DNA of 64,000 bases. It comes from Mycolicibacterium novocastrense. Lineage in GTDB: Bacteria > Actinomycetota > Actinomycetes > Mycobacteriales > Mycobacteriaceae. The notes beneath the pieces are model-generated. The model was not told the origin of the DNA and did not search any database. It saw only the letters and a program-made list of their open reading frames with translations. Each line of letters opens with the position of its first letter. Position 1 is the first letter of the stretch. Made by a program: the position numbers and the translations under genes. Positions 33,744-42,361 of the stretch are shown here, piece after piece. Where the stretch lies: NCBI RefSeq assembly GCF_001570485.1, contig NZ_BCTA01000086.1:1-64000 (forward strand), in the 5' to 3' direction.

Positions 33744-34137
33744 CGTCGCCGGCCGGTCGCACGACCGGCAGCCAGTCGGCGATCTCACCGGCGCGTGAGC
33801 CCGACATCACCAGCGTTCCGTTCGCTGCGGCGTCGGCCACGGTGATCAGGCCGGTGGCCAACAGCAGCCAGGTTCGCGGATCGGTCTCGACCACGTTGGG
33901 CGGGTTGCCACGCCGGTGCGCGGGGCCTTCGATGCACTGCACCGCGACGAACGGCGGCACGCGAACCTCCACGCTGGAACCCGGTGCCACCGCCGCGAGC
34001 GTGCGCGCCGTCAACCGGACCGCCTCGCCGAGTTCGGTGCGCGACGGTGCCGCATGCGAGTCGTCGCGCAGCCATTCGGCCAGCGCCGCCACCGCGGCGC
34101 GGGTCTTCGCCGGATCGGCTGTATGACGGGCGGCCAT
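33709..34137 (-). CDS. Sterol-carrier-like conserved protein
   Basis: A 142-residue protein similar to Rv0807, usually labelled a sterol carrier family protein: RAAVAALAEWLRDD, a long helix, then VEVRVPPFVAVQCIEG and ETDPRTWLLLATGLITVADAAANGTLVMSG. The last is like the SCP2 C-terminal region. A lipid-binding role is inferred from family label only. Its 3' end overlaps the DoxX remnant by 35 bp. It starts 16 bp from the divergent MCE gene, so the two probably share a control region. Confidence 0.7.
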   Translation of the reverse strand: MAARHTADPAKTRAAVAALAEWLRDDSHAAPSRTELGEAVRLTARTLAAVAPGSSVEVRVPPFVAVQCIEGPAHRRGNPPNVVETDPRTWLLLATGLITVADAAANGTLVMSGSRAGEIADWLPVVRPAGDVTESSHGPEPS

Positions 34138-34141
34138 AACC

Positions 34142-34147
34142 TACTGT
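34142..34147 (+). promoter_or_regulatory. -10 box TACTGT for the leaderless MCE gene
   Basis: TACTGT ends 6 bases before GTG 34154. It also lies just upstream of the divergent sterol-carrier-like start at 34137. Confidence 0.5.
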
Positions 34148-34153
34148 CTCAAA

Positions 34154-35362
34154 GTGTTTGTCGACCGTCACAAGCCGCCGTACAAGGTGGCCGGTGCGGT
34201 GCTGCTGATTGTCGCCACGGCTGCGGCAAGCCTGCTCTACCTCCAGTTTCGCGGCGACCTGAGCCGCAAAGCGCAACTGACCGTGGTGTCGCCGCGCGCG
34301 GGCCTGGTGGTCGAACGGGGAGCCAAGGTGACCTACAACGGTGTCGAGATCGGCCGGGTCAGCGCGATCTCCCATGTCGACGACACCGCCGGGAAGCCCG
34401 CGCAATTGTCGTTGGAGGTCAATCCGCGCTACCTGGAACGGATTCCGGCGAACGTGACGGCCGAGATTCGGGCCACCACCGTGTTCGGCAACAAGTACAT
34501 CTCGCTGGAGTCACCCAACGTCGCTTCTCCACAACATATCTCGGCCGACGCCGTGATCGAGGCATCCGCGGTGACCACCGAGTTCAACACGGTTTTCGAG
34601 ACGGTCATCGCACTGGCCGAGAAGGTGGACCCGATCAAGCTGAACCAGACGTTGGCGGCGACCGCGGAGGCGCTCAGCGGCCTCGGCGGCGACGGTTTCG
34701 GTGAATCGCTGCTGAACGGCGACCGGATCCTCGCCGACCTCAACGCACGGATGCCGGTCATCCGCACGGACACTCGCCTGCTGGCCGATCTCGCCGAGGT
34801 CTACGCCGACGCGTCGGTGGACCTGTGGGACGGGCTGCGGGACGCCGCGACGTCGGCGCGCACGTTCGTCGAGCATCGCACCGACGTCGATACCGCGCTG
34901 ATGGCCGCGCTCGGTTTCGCCGACGTGGCCGCCGACACCATCGAACGCGGCGGCCCTTATCTCGTGCGAGGCGCCGCGGATCTGGTGCCGACGGCGGAGT
35001 TGTTCGACTACCACAGCCCCGCGATCCTGTGCTCGATCCGCAAGTACGCCGAAGTGCAGCCTCGGGTGGCGAAGACGTTGGGCGGCAACGGGTATTCATT
35101 GACCGGTGGCGGTGGCGTCCTCGCCGGCGCCGGCAACCCGTACATCTATCCGGACAACCTTCCACGGGTCAACGCCACAGGCGGGCCGGAAGGTCGCCCG
35201 GGCTGCTGGCAGGACATCACCCGTGACCTGTACCCGACGCCGTACCTGGTGATGGACACCGGCGCCAGCATCGCGCCGTACAACCACATCGAGCTCGGCC
35301 AGCCGATGTTCATCGAGTATGTGTGGGGCCGCCAGATCGGCGAATTGACCATCAACCCTTGA
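34154..35362 (+). CDS. Solitary MceA-like protein
   Basis: A 402-residue MCE-family protein. It has an N-terminal membrane helix (YKVAGAVLLIVATAAASLLYL), the MCE/MlaD domain (VSPRAGLVVERGAKVTYNGV, EIGRVSAISHV, RATTVFGNKYISL) and a helical region. The tail is typical of MceA proteins (HSPAILCSIRKYAEVQ, NATGGPEGRPGCWQDITRDL, YLVMDTGASIAPYNHIELG). MCE proteins form lipid-transport tunnels with YrbE permeases and normally sit in clusters of six after two yrbE genes. Here there is no yrbE and no other mce gene nearby. The start is a leaderless GTG. It is divergent from the sterol-carrier-like gene. Confidence 0.9.
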   Translation: MFVDRHKPPYKVAGAVLLIVATAAASLLYLQFRGDLSRKAQLTVVSPRAGLVVERGAKVTYNGVEIGRVSAISHVDDTAGKPAQLSLEVNPRYLERIPANVTAEIRATTVFGNKYISLESPNVASPQHISADAVIEASAVTTEFNTVFETVIALAEKVDPIKLNQTLAATAEALSGLGGDGFGESLLNGDRILADLNARMPVIRTDTRLLADLAEVYADASVDLWDGLRDAATSARTFVEHRTDVDTALMAALGFADVAADTIERGGPYLVRGAADLVPTAELFDYHSPAILCSIRKYAEVQPRVAKTLGGNGYSLTGGGGVLAGAGNPYIYPDNLPRVNATGGPEGRPGCWQDITRDLYPTPYLVMDTGASIAPYNHIELGQPMFIEYVWGRQIGELTINP

Positions 35363-35366
35363 GAAA

Positions 35367-36158
35367 TCAGTCGGGGAATCCGAACAGTCTCACCACGCCG
35401 TGGTCGCGCCCGGCGGTGTAGCCGCCGTCGACCGCGATCGCCTGACCGGTGACGAACGACGCATCGGGTGAGACGAGAAACGCTGCGACCGACGCGATCT
35501 CGTCGGGGTGCCCCCGCCTCTGCAGCGCATGCTCTTCGGTGATGGACTGCAGTGGTCCCTCCATGCCCTCGAGGCCCATCACGCTTTCCAGCATCGGGGT
35601 GTCGATGAAACCGGGGCAAATGGCGTTCGCGCGAATACCGCTGGGGCCGTAGTCGAGTGCGATGTTCTTGGTCAGGATCACGACGCCCCCCTTGGCGGCG
35701 TTGTAACTGCTGCCGCCTGCCGTCCCCTCCAACCCTTCAACGCTGGCCAAGGTGACGATCGATCCGCGCTCACCGCCCACCCGCGGTTGTTCGATCATCT
35801 TCGCCAGGGCGGCCTTGGCCACCAGGAACGTCCCGGTGAGGTTGACCGCGATGACGCGGTCCCATTCGGCGCGGTCGAGCAGGTGTACCGGCCCGCCACC
35901 GGCCACCCCCGCGGCGTGCACGACCCCGTCCAGGCGACCCCCGACCGCGGCGAAGACGCCGCCGATCGCACGCTCGTCGGTGACGTCGGCGCCGACGAAC
36001 TCGAAGCCGTCGCCCAGGTTCTCGCAGGGCTCGGCCACATCGGTACCGATGACGGTGCCGCCCTCGGCGAGCAGGCGTCTCGCGGTGGCCAGGCCGATGC
36101 CCGACGCCGCACCGGTCACGACGAAGGTCCGCGACCGGGCCCGCCCCGATGTGCTCAT
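35367..36158 (-). CDS. Classical SDR oxidoreductase
   Basis: A 263-residue short-chain dehydrogenase. The NAD(P) loop is VVTGAASGIGLATARRL, followed by NLTGTF, the catalytic Ser region in VTLASVEGLEG and Y-x-x-x-K in SSYNAAKGGVV. The tail is GQAIAVDGGYTAGRD. The substrate is not readable. Asp in GTDVAEP after the second strand favours NAD. ATG 36158 overlaps the stop of the CPBP gene (ATGA), the third gene of a tightly packed unit after purL. Confidence 0.88.
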   Translation of the reverse strand: MSTSGRARSRTFVVTGAASGIGLATARRLLAEGGTVIGTDVAEPCENLGDGFEFVGADVTDERAIGGVFAAVGGRLDGVVHAAGVAGGGPVHLLDRAEWDRVIAVNLTGTFLVAKAALAKMIEQPRVGGERGSIVTLASVEGLEGTAGGSSYNAAKGGVVILTKNIALDYGPSGIRANAICPGFIDTPMLESVMGLEGMEGPLQSITEEHALQRRGHPDEIASVAAFLVSPDASFVTGQAIAVDGGYTAGRDHGVVRLFGFPD

Positions 36159-36781
36159 GACCGGGACTCTATGCGCCGCTGCACGGCCAGCGCCGCCAAT
36201 GCCGCGGCTTCGTTGGCGGCCAAGTGCGCGAGCATCGGCGCCACGACGCTGCCCGACCGAGCGTGCAACCACCCGAACAACCAGCCCGCGACGCCGGTGA
36301 ACAGGACTGTGCCCAGAATCGGGTTGCCGGTGATGCGGGCGTCCATGATGTGCCAGAGACCGAATGCCACCGCCTGCAGCAGCCGCCCGCGCGCGGGCTG
36401 GAAAGCGGTCTCGGCGGCGTTGCCCAACGTCGCGCGGTAGGCGACCTCCTCGGGCCACACGGTGCCGATCGGGATGTTCAGCGCCATCCACCGCACCGGA
36501 CGGTCCGGCAGTTCCCGGGCAGCCATTCCGCGCCGCACCGGCGGGATCGCGGTGGCGACGGCGACCCCCAGCCCGATCGGCACGGCCACGGCCAGTCCGT
36601 AGCGCAGGCCCGACCACAACGCCGGTGGGCGCAACCCCAGCGGTGGACGCGCGAGCGCGTAGACGCCTGCGCCCAGTGCGGCATTCCAGATCGGGTGGAA
36701 TCGCACCCGGGGCGCGATGAAGCTCCACACCACCAGCACGACCGCGATCGCGGCGGCACGAAACTTCCCGGTCTGGACCAC
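36155..36781 (-). CDS. CPBP-family intramembrane protease
   Basis: A 208-residue membrane protein with several hydrophobic segments and the CPBP/Abi motifs: glutamates and Arg in WPEEVAYRATLG, His in VAFGLWHIMDAR, and HLAANEAAAL near the end. Such proteins are Rce1-like intramembrane endopeptidases, and some give phage or bacteriocin immunity. Position and family recall Rv0804. GTG 36781 shares its first base with the stop of the upstream hydrolase (TAGTG). The long in-frame opening to 37117 is a shadow of that gene. Confidence 0.85.
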   Translation of the reverse strand: MVQTGKFRAAAIAVVLVVWSFIAPRVRFHPIWNAALGAGVYALARPPLGLRPPALWSGLRYGLAVAVPIGLGVAVATAIPPVRRGMAARELPDRPVRWMALNIPIGTVWPEEVAYRATLGNAAETAFQPARGRLLQAVAFGLWHIMDARITGNPILGTVLFTGVAGWLFGWLHARSGSVVAPMLAHLAANEAAALAALAVQRRIESRS

Positions 36782-38502
36782 TATTGGGGTCCGCCCTTGG
36801 AGTCGGATTCGGCCAGGGCGGTGCGGATGCGTTCGGTGTCCTCGGGAGTCCACCCCGGCGGCGGCGCCACCGCGGCCCACCCGTCGAGCACGAGGTCGCC
36901 GTAGTTGTGGCCGTGGCCGCCGGGCACCGAACTCGCATTCGTCATATCGGCGGCGACCTGTCCGAAGGTGACGATCGGATACCACCGCATCGATGCGGTG
37001 CGGTCGATGCCGGGCGGTTCGCGCAACCAGTCGGGCCGAGTGGTCAGCAGGTCGGTCGACCACCACACGATCGGATCGGAGGGGTGCTGCAGGAACAACA
37101 CGCGCGTGCCCTCCCACGGCGTGGTGGCCACCTTCGCGATCTGCGCGGGATCGGTGGCCTGGGAGAAGCGCACGGTGCGGCCGTTGTCGTACCGCGGTTC
37201 GACTTCGGGGGTTCGGGGATCACGCCGCTCGGTGATCGCCCTCCACAGCGGGCTGGCGTTCGGCGGGCCCACCCACAACACCGAGGAGAAGCCCATCCGC
37301 GAGATGTCGGGGAGCCAGTCGAACGCACCCTGGCCTGCCATCGAACCGAGGCTCTCCCCGTAGAGCACGAGCTTGGGTCGCCGATCCTCTGGAAGCTGTT
37401 CCCAGCGTTGATGAATGGCGTCGATCATCATGCGCCCGGATTCCATCGACTTCTGCTGGTCGCCGAGGAAGGAGATCCAGCTCGGCAGGAAGGAGTACTG
37501 CGAGCCCACCAGGGCGGTGTCGCCGTTGTACATCATCTCCAGCGACCGGGCGGCCACGGGATTGATCCAACCGGTGCCGGTGGTGGGGACGATCACCAGC
37601 AGCTCGCGCTCGAACGCGCCGGTGCGTTCGAGTTCGCTGAGCAACACCGCCATCCGCTGCTCATCGGTCTCGGCGGTCTGCAGGCCGACGTACACGCGGA
37701 TCGGCTCTTTGGCGGGCGTGCCGTTCAGTTCGGTGAGCTCCCGGGCGTCCGGACCGGTCGCGACGAAGTTCCGGCCCTGATAGCCCAGGGTGTCCCAGGC
37801 CGCGAACGACTCTGGGCTGCCGGACTTCTCGGGCTCGATCGGCTGGATCACACCCGCCCGGGTGGTGGTGTTCTGCGGCTGGAACACGCGGTTGGCGCCG
37901 GCGAGGAAACCGCGAACCAGGACACCGTTGATCAGCATGATGGCGAGCACCACGACGATCGCCGTGCCGATGAACAATGCCACCTCGTCGTGCAGATGCC
38001 ACCGGCGGATGAAGAACCGGGCCATCGTCTTGATGATGTCGAGCAGCACCCGGGCGGTGGCCACACACACCGCCCCGACGAGCACCGCGAGCACCAGCGT
38101 GCGCAGGTATCCGAACGTCGTGGGACCTTCCATGCCCATCACCGCCGACACCTGGCGCTGCCATGCGGCGGCGGGAATCACCATGAGCACGCTGGCCGCG
38201 ATCGCCAGCACCACCGTGACACTCTCGGCCGCCCACAGCACCGGCTTCGCGGGCGGCCACCAACTGACCCGCCGTAACACGAAGCGGCGCACCATCTTCG
38301 CCACAAAGACGCCGATGCCGTAGCCGATCGCGGCGTTGATGCCGCCGATCAGCCCCGCGAACAACCAGTCCCGGGGTAACAGCGAGGGGGTCAGCGAGAG
38401 GCAGAAGAGCAGTGCGCCGAAGGCGATTCCGACGAAGTCGAGGCGGAGCAGGCGCCACGCCCAGACGTATATGGGGTGTTGTTGTCGGGTGGTCTGGCTC
38501 AC
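36781..38502 (-). CDS. Membrane alpha/beta-hydrolase (Abhydrolase_9 family)
   Basis: A 573-residue protein. The N-terminal half carries about five membrane helices (FGALLFCLSLTPSLLPRDW through AIVVVLAIMLINGVLV), matching the Abhydrolase_9 N-terminal family. The C-terminal catalytic half has the nucleophile in LVLYGESLGSMAGQG. His in GGHGHNYGDLV is a possible triad member. An active site facing outside and a lipid or ester substrate are inferred. GTG 38502 overlaps the purL stop by four bases (GTGA), so it is translated in continuity with purL. Confidence 0.85.
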   Translation of the reverse strand: MSQTTRQQHPIYVWAWRLLRLDFVGIAFGALLFCLSLTPSLLPRDWLFAGLIGGINAAIGYGIGVFVAKMVRRFVLRRVSWWPPAKPVLWAAESVTVVLAIAASVLMVIPAAAWQRQVSAVMGMEGPTTFGYLRTLVLAVLVGAVCVATARVLLDIIKTMARFFIRRWHLHDEVALFIGTAIVVVLAIMLINGVLVRGFLAGANRVFQPQNTTTRAGVIQPIEPEKSGSPESFAAWDTLGYQGRNFVATGPDARELTELNGTPAKEPIRVYVGLQTAETDEQRMAVLLSELERTGAFERELLVIVPTTGTGWINPVAARSLEMMYNGDTALVGSQYSFLPSWISFLGDQQKSMESGRMMIDAIHQRWEQLPEDRRPKLVLYGESLGSMAGQGAFDWLPDISRMGFSSVLWVGPPNASPLWRAITERRDPRTPEVEPRYDNGRTVRFSQATDPAQIAKVATTPWEGTRVLFLQHPSDPIVWWSTDLLTTRPDWLREPPGIDRTASMRWYPIVTFGQVAADMTNASSVPGGHGHNYGDLVLDGWAAVAPPPGWTPEDTERIRTALAESDSKGGPQ

Positions 38503-40817
38503 CCGAACAACCTGGGCAGCACGCTCTCCGACGTGCTGCGCAGGTCCTCCAAAGTGACGCTGAACTGACCCTGGACCTCGACGGCGGCCCCTCCATCCCC
38601 GCCGGCCCCGTCCACCACCCCGATACGGGTGGCGGGCAGTCCGCGGGCCTCGCACATCGCGCGGAAGCGGCTCTCCTCGGTGCGCGGCACCGCGACAAGG
38701 ACCCGACCCGCCGATTCGGAGAACAACATGACGAACGGGTCGCTGCCCTCGGGAAGCACGATGCGGCAACCGGTCTCACCGCGAAGCGCGGCCTCGACGA
38801 CGGCCTGGATCAGTCCGCCCTCGGACAGGTCGTGGGCGGCCGATACCAGCCCGTCGCGGGATGCCGCCGTCAGCACGTCGGCCAGCAGCTTCTCGCGCTC
38901 GAGGTCCACCTTAGGCGGGAGCCCGCCGAGGTGGTCGGCGGTCACCTGCGCCCAGATGGACCCGTCGAACTCGTCGCGGGTGTCACCGAGCAGCATCAGC
39001 GTCTCGCCGGGTTCGTCGCCGAATCCGGTGGGGATACGCCGTTTGACGTCGTCGATCACCCCGAGCACACCGACCACCGGGGTGGGCAGGATCGCGGTAG
39101 TGCCGGTCTGGTTGTAGAAGCTCACGTTGCCGCCGGTGACCGGAATCCCCAGTGCCGCAGCGCCGTCGGCCAGCCCTCGCACGGCCTGGCTGAACTGCCA
39201 CATGACGCCGGGATCCTCCGGGGAGCCGAAGTTCAGGCAGTTGGTCACCGCGACCGGTGTTGCGCCGGTGACCGCGACGTTGCGGTACGCCTCGGCCAGT
39301 GCCAGTTGCGCGCCGGTGTAGGGGTCGAGCGCGGTGTAGCGGCCCGACGCGTCGGTCGAGATCGCGATGCCGCGGCCCGTCGCCTCGTCGACCCGCAGCA
39401 GGCCGCCGTCGGCGTCCTCGGCCAGCACGGTGTTGCCGCGCACGTAGCGGTCGTACTGCTCGGTGATGAACGCGCGGCTGCACAGGTGTGGACTGCCAAG
39501 CAGCGCAAGCAGAGTCGCCTTGAGTTCGCCACCGGTCGACGGTCGCGGCAGTTTGGCGGTGGTGTCGGTGTTGAGCGCGTCCTGTGTCTCGGGCCGCTGC
39601 ACCGGCCGCTCGTATACCGGGCCCTCGTGCGCGACGGTGCGCGGCGGCACGTCGACGACGGTCTCACCGTGCCAGGTGATCTGCAGGCGATCGCCGTCGG
39701 TGACCTCGCCGATGACCGTGGCCAGCACTTCCCACTTACGGCAGACGGCCATGAACTTGTCGACGTTCTCGGGTGCGACGACCGCGCACATGCGCTCCTG
39801 CGACTCGCTCGACAGGATCTCGGCCGGCGTCATATTCGCCGCCCGCAACGGCACCGCATCCAGCTCGATGCGCATGCCGCCGTCGCCGGCCGATGCGAGT
39901 TCGGATGTGGCGCAGGACAATCCGGCTCCGCCGAGGTCCTGAATACCCACCACGAGGTCAGCGGCGTACAACTCCAGGCAGCATTCGATGAGCACCTTCT
40001 CCATGAACGGATCGCCCACCTGGACGCTGGGCAGCTTCTTGCGTCCGGAGGCCCCGGATTCGTCGCCGCCGAACGTCTCACTGGCCAGCACGCTCACGCC
40101 GCCGATGCCGTCCAGCCCGGTGCGGGCGCCGAACAGGATGATCTTGTTGCCGGTGCCCGACGCGAACGCCAGGTGCAGGTCCTCCTTGCGCAACACCCCC
40201 ACACACAGCGCGTTGACCAAGGGGTTACCGCCGTACGACGCGTCGAACACGGTCTCGCCACCGATGTTGGGCAGTCCCAACGAGTTGCCGTAGCCGCCGA
40301 TACCGCGCACCACCCCGTCGACGACGCGGCGGGTGTCGGGCGCGTCGGCTGCACCGAAACGCAACTGGTCCATCACCGCGACCGGACGTGCGCCCATGGC
40401 CATGATGTCGCGAACAATGCCGCCGACACCGGTGGCCGCTCCCTGGTAGGGCTCGATGTAGGACGGGTGGTTGTGCGACTCGACCTTGAAGGTGGCGGCC
40501 CAGCCGTCACCGATGTCGACGACGCCGGCGTTCTCGCCGATGCCGGCCAGCATCGTCTTGCGCATTTCGTCGGTGGTGGTCTCGCCGAAGTAGCGCAGGT
40601 GCACCTTCGACGACTTGTACGAACAGTGCTCGCTCCACATGACCGAATACATCGCGAGTTCGGCGTCGGTGGGCCTGCGGCCCAGAATTTCGCGGATCCG
40701 CTGATACTCGTCGTCCTTGAGGCCGAGTTCGCGGAACGGCTGGGGGTGATCGGGAGTGGCGGCGGCTCTGTCGACGGTGTCTACAGTGTTCAAGGCGTGG
40801 GTTAGCTCCGACGTCAC
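38499..40817 (-). CDS. purL: Phosphoribosylformylglycinamidine synthase subunit PurL
   Basis: A 772-residue small-type PurL, the FGAM synthase subunit that works with PurQ and PurS. Motifs: MWSEHCSYKSSKVHLRYFGE, FKVESHNHPSYIEPYQGAAT, GGIVRDIMAMGARPVAVMD, GIQDLGGAGLSCATSELASA and SAAHDLSEGGLIQAVVE. GTG 40817 is chosen because a TAGAAT -10 box ends six bases before it, which supports an N-terminus about 18 residues longer than the M. tuberculosis protein I remember. It is followed by coupled non-purine genes. Confidence 0.96.
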   Translation of the reverse strand: MTSELTHALNTVDTVDRAAATPDHPQPFRELGLKDDEYQRIREILGRRPTDAELAMYSVMWSEHCSYKSSKVHLRYFGETTTDEMRKTMLAGIGENAGVVDIGDGWAATFKVESHNHPSYIEPYQGAATGVGGIVRDIMAMGARPVAVMDQLRFGAADAPDTRRVVDGVVRGIGGYGNSLGLPNIGGETVFDASYGGNPLVNALCVGVLRKEDLHLAFASGTGNKIILFGARTGLDGIGGVSVLASETFGGDESGASGRKKLPSVQVGDPFMEKVLIECCLELYAADLVVGIQDLGGAGLSCATSELASAGDGGMRIELDAVPLRAANMTPAEILSSESQERMCAVVAPENVDKFMAVCRKWEVLATVIGEVTDGDRLQITWHGETVVDVPPRTVAHEGPVYERPVQRPETQDALNTDTTAKLPRPSTGGELKATLLALLGSPHLCSRAFITEQYDRYVRGNTVLAEDADGGLLRVDEATGRGIAISTDASGRYTALDPYTGAQLALAEAYRNVAVTGATPVAVTNCLNFGSPEDPGVMWQFSQAVRGLADGAAALGIPVTGGNVSFYNQTGTTAILPTPVVGVLGVIDDVKRRIPTGFGDEPGETLMLLGDTRDEFDGSIWAQVTADHLGGLPPKVDLEREKLLADVLTAASRDGLVSAAHDLSEGGLIQAVVEAALRGETGCRIVLPEGSDPFVMLFSESAGRVLVAVPRTEESRFRAMCEARGLPATRIGVVDGAGGDGGAAVEVQGQFSVTLEDLRSTSESVLPRLFG

Positions 40818-40823
40818 GAGGCC

Positions 40824-40829
40824 ATTCTA
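40824..40829 (-). promoter_or_regulatory. -10 box TAGAAT for leaderless purL
   Basis: On the minus strand TAGAAT (40829-40824) ends six bases before GTG 40817. It decides the purL start. Confidence 0.55.
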
Positions 40830-40862
40830 GGTTGTCCGCCGTCTCGGGCACCCGACACGCGC

Positions 40863-41948
40863 CTAGCCCCAGATTCGCGCGAGCGCGTCGGCCAGGGCAC
40901 TCGGGTCCTGCGTGTCGGCGTTGCAGCTCACGGCCACCGACGTGTGGCGGTCTCGATCGATCCGGAAGTCGGTGAGGAAGCCGCCCCAGGACCCGTCATG
41001 GCCCAGCGCGCCATCGGCGTATTCGTAGATGCCGGCGCCGTACCGGTCACCCTCTCCCGTCTCGACCGCCCCGGCCAGCTGGGCGTCGAGCAGTTCGCGG
41101 CCGCCGACTTCGCCGGTGCGGTAGTTGTCCGCCCAGCGCACCAGTTGGCTCGGCGCGGTCTGGATCGAACCATCACCGACCTGCTGCCATGCGGTCCGCG
41201 CCGGTGTGTATTCACCGTCGGCCTCCGTGTAGGGCACCGCGGCGCCGGGGACCGGGCCGGCGGGGTCAAGGACCATGGCCAGCTCGAGCGGCCAGAAGAT
41301 CCGCTCGGACAGGAACGCCGAGAGCGGTTGTCGTGCGGCCCGTTCGACGATCTCGGCCAGCAGCACGTAGTTCGAGTTCGAGTACTCGAACGCCGTGCCT
41401 GGCTCGAAGTCGAGTTCGGTCACGGACCCCAATACCCTCAGGGCGTCGGCGTTGGTGGTGCGGTCGGTCAACGCGAAGCCGGCGTCTTCGAGTAGCCCGA
41501 TGTAGTCGGGAATCCCGCTGGTCTGATGCATCAGCTGCCCGATGGTGACCGTGCCGGCCCACGGCGGAAGCCCGGCAACGTGCATTGCCAAAGTGTCGTC
41601 GAGCGCGAGCTGCTGTCGGCCGGCCAGCAGCAGGATCGCGGTCGCCGTGAACTGTTTGGACACCGAGGCGATGTCGAACGCGGTGTCGGTGCTGATCTGG
41701 GCGCCGGTGGCGACGTCAGCGAGGCCGCGGGCTCCGACCCAGACCACGGCGCCGTCGACGCCCACCGCCGCCGAGCACCCCGGAGAGCCGGATGCGACGA
41801 CGTCGACCAGCAAGTTCTGGCTGCGGACGGGGCGATCGTCGGATTCGACCGCTGTCTCGACCGGGGGCGCGGGGGCTTCGGCTGCGCAGGCGCTGATCAG
41901 CAGCGCGGCGGCAAGGGCCGCCGTCACCGCACGGACCGGTCGAGTCAC
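40863..41948 (-). CDS. Beta-lactamase-family serine hydrolase, lipoprotein
   Basis: A 361-residue class C beta-lactamase/DD-peptidase-like protein. The lipoprotein signal VTAALAAALLISAC has lipobox ISAC. Catalytic motifs are S-x-x-K in IASVSKQFTATA, Y-x-N in EYSNSNYVLLAEI and H-x-G in GALGHDGSWGGF. Many relatives are esterases or peptidases rather than lactamases. GTG 41948 follows a TACCGT box (41961-41956) by seven bases. Confidence 0.88.
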   Translation of the reverse strand: MTRPVRAVTAALAAALLISACAAEAPAPPVETAVESDDRPVRSQNLLVDVVASGSPGCSAAVGVDGAVVWVGARGLADVATGAQISTDTAFDIASVSKQFTATAILLLAGRQQLALDDTLAMHVAGLPPWAGTVTIGQLMHQTSGIPDYIGLLEDAGFALTDRTTNADALRVLGSVTELDFEPGTAFEYSNSNYVLLAEIVERAARQPLSAFLSERIFWPLELAMVLDPAGPVPGAAVPYTEADGEYTPARTAWQQVGDGSIQTAPSQLVRWADNYRTGEVGGRELLDAQLAGAVETGEGDRYGAGIYEYADGALGHDGSWGGFLTDFRIDRDRHTSVAVSCNADTQDPSALADALARIWG

Positions 41949-41955
41949 AGGATCG

Positions 41956-41961
41956 ACGGTA
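41956..41961 (-). promoter_or_regulatory. -10 box TACCGT for the serine hydrolase gene
   Basis: On the minus strand TACCGT ends seven bases before GTG 41948, consistent with a leaderless message. Confidence 0.4.
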
Positions 41962-41989
41962 AGACGGTGCGCTCGGTTTCACACCCGTT

Positions 41990-42346
41990 CTACGGGTGGT
42001 CGGACGAACCGATGCAGAACTCGTTCCCGTCCGGATCGGCCAGCACCACCCAGCCGAAATCGCCCATGCTGTGCCGCCCTTTCTCGGTGGCGCCGAGTTC
42101 GACCAGCCGCCTGACCTCCGATTCGACGTCATCGGCGCCCAGATCGAGGTGGAGTCGATTCTTCCCCGGTGTGGGATCGTCGACCTTCTGGAAGCCGAGG
42201 CCGGTCGCGCCGTCGGGAGGCGAGACCGTCACGAAAAAGCCTGGCGCCATTGGGTTCACCTGGCCGCCCAGGGCGCGGGCCCACCACTCGGCGAGCCGGT
42301 CGGGATCGGTGCTGTCAAAGGTGACGTTGAACACGGCGAGGGCCAT
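41990..42346 (-). CDS. VOC-family (glyoxalase/bleomycin-resistance-like) protein
   Basis: A 118-residue single VOC domain: VFNVTFDSTDPDRLAEWWAR, QKVDDPTPGKNRLHLDLGAD, GRHSMGDFGWVVLADPDGNEFCI. Metal-type residues are His in NRLHLDL and Glu in GNEFCI. It corresponds to Rv0801. The activity is unknown. ATG 42346 follows TAAGGT (42359-42354) by seven bases, so it is probably leaderless with a promoter inside the end of pepC. Confidence 0.85.
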   Translation of the reverse strand: MALAVFNVTFDSTDPDRLAEWWARALGGQVNPMAPGFFVTVSPPDGATGLGFQKVDDPTPGKNRLHLDLGADDVESEVRRLVELGATEKGRHSMGDFGWVVLADPDGNEFCIGSSDHP

Positions 42347-42353
42347 GGCGCCG

Positions 42354-42359
42354 ACCTTA
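42354..42359 (-). promoter_or_regulatory. -10 box TAAGGT for the VOC gene
   Basis: TAAGGT on the minus strand ends seven bases before ATG 42346, just after the pepC stop codon at 42362. Confidence 0.4.
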
Positions 42360-42361
42360 GA

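Noticed and set aside
38412..40805. A 797-codon plus-strand opening across purL
   Set aside because: It mirrors purL codon structure, has no domain and no ribosome site, and purL is unmistakable on the other strand.
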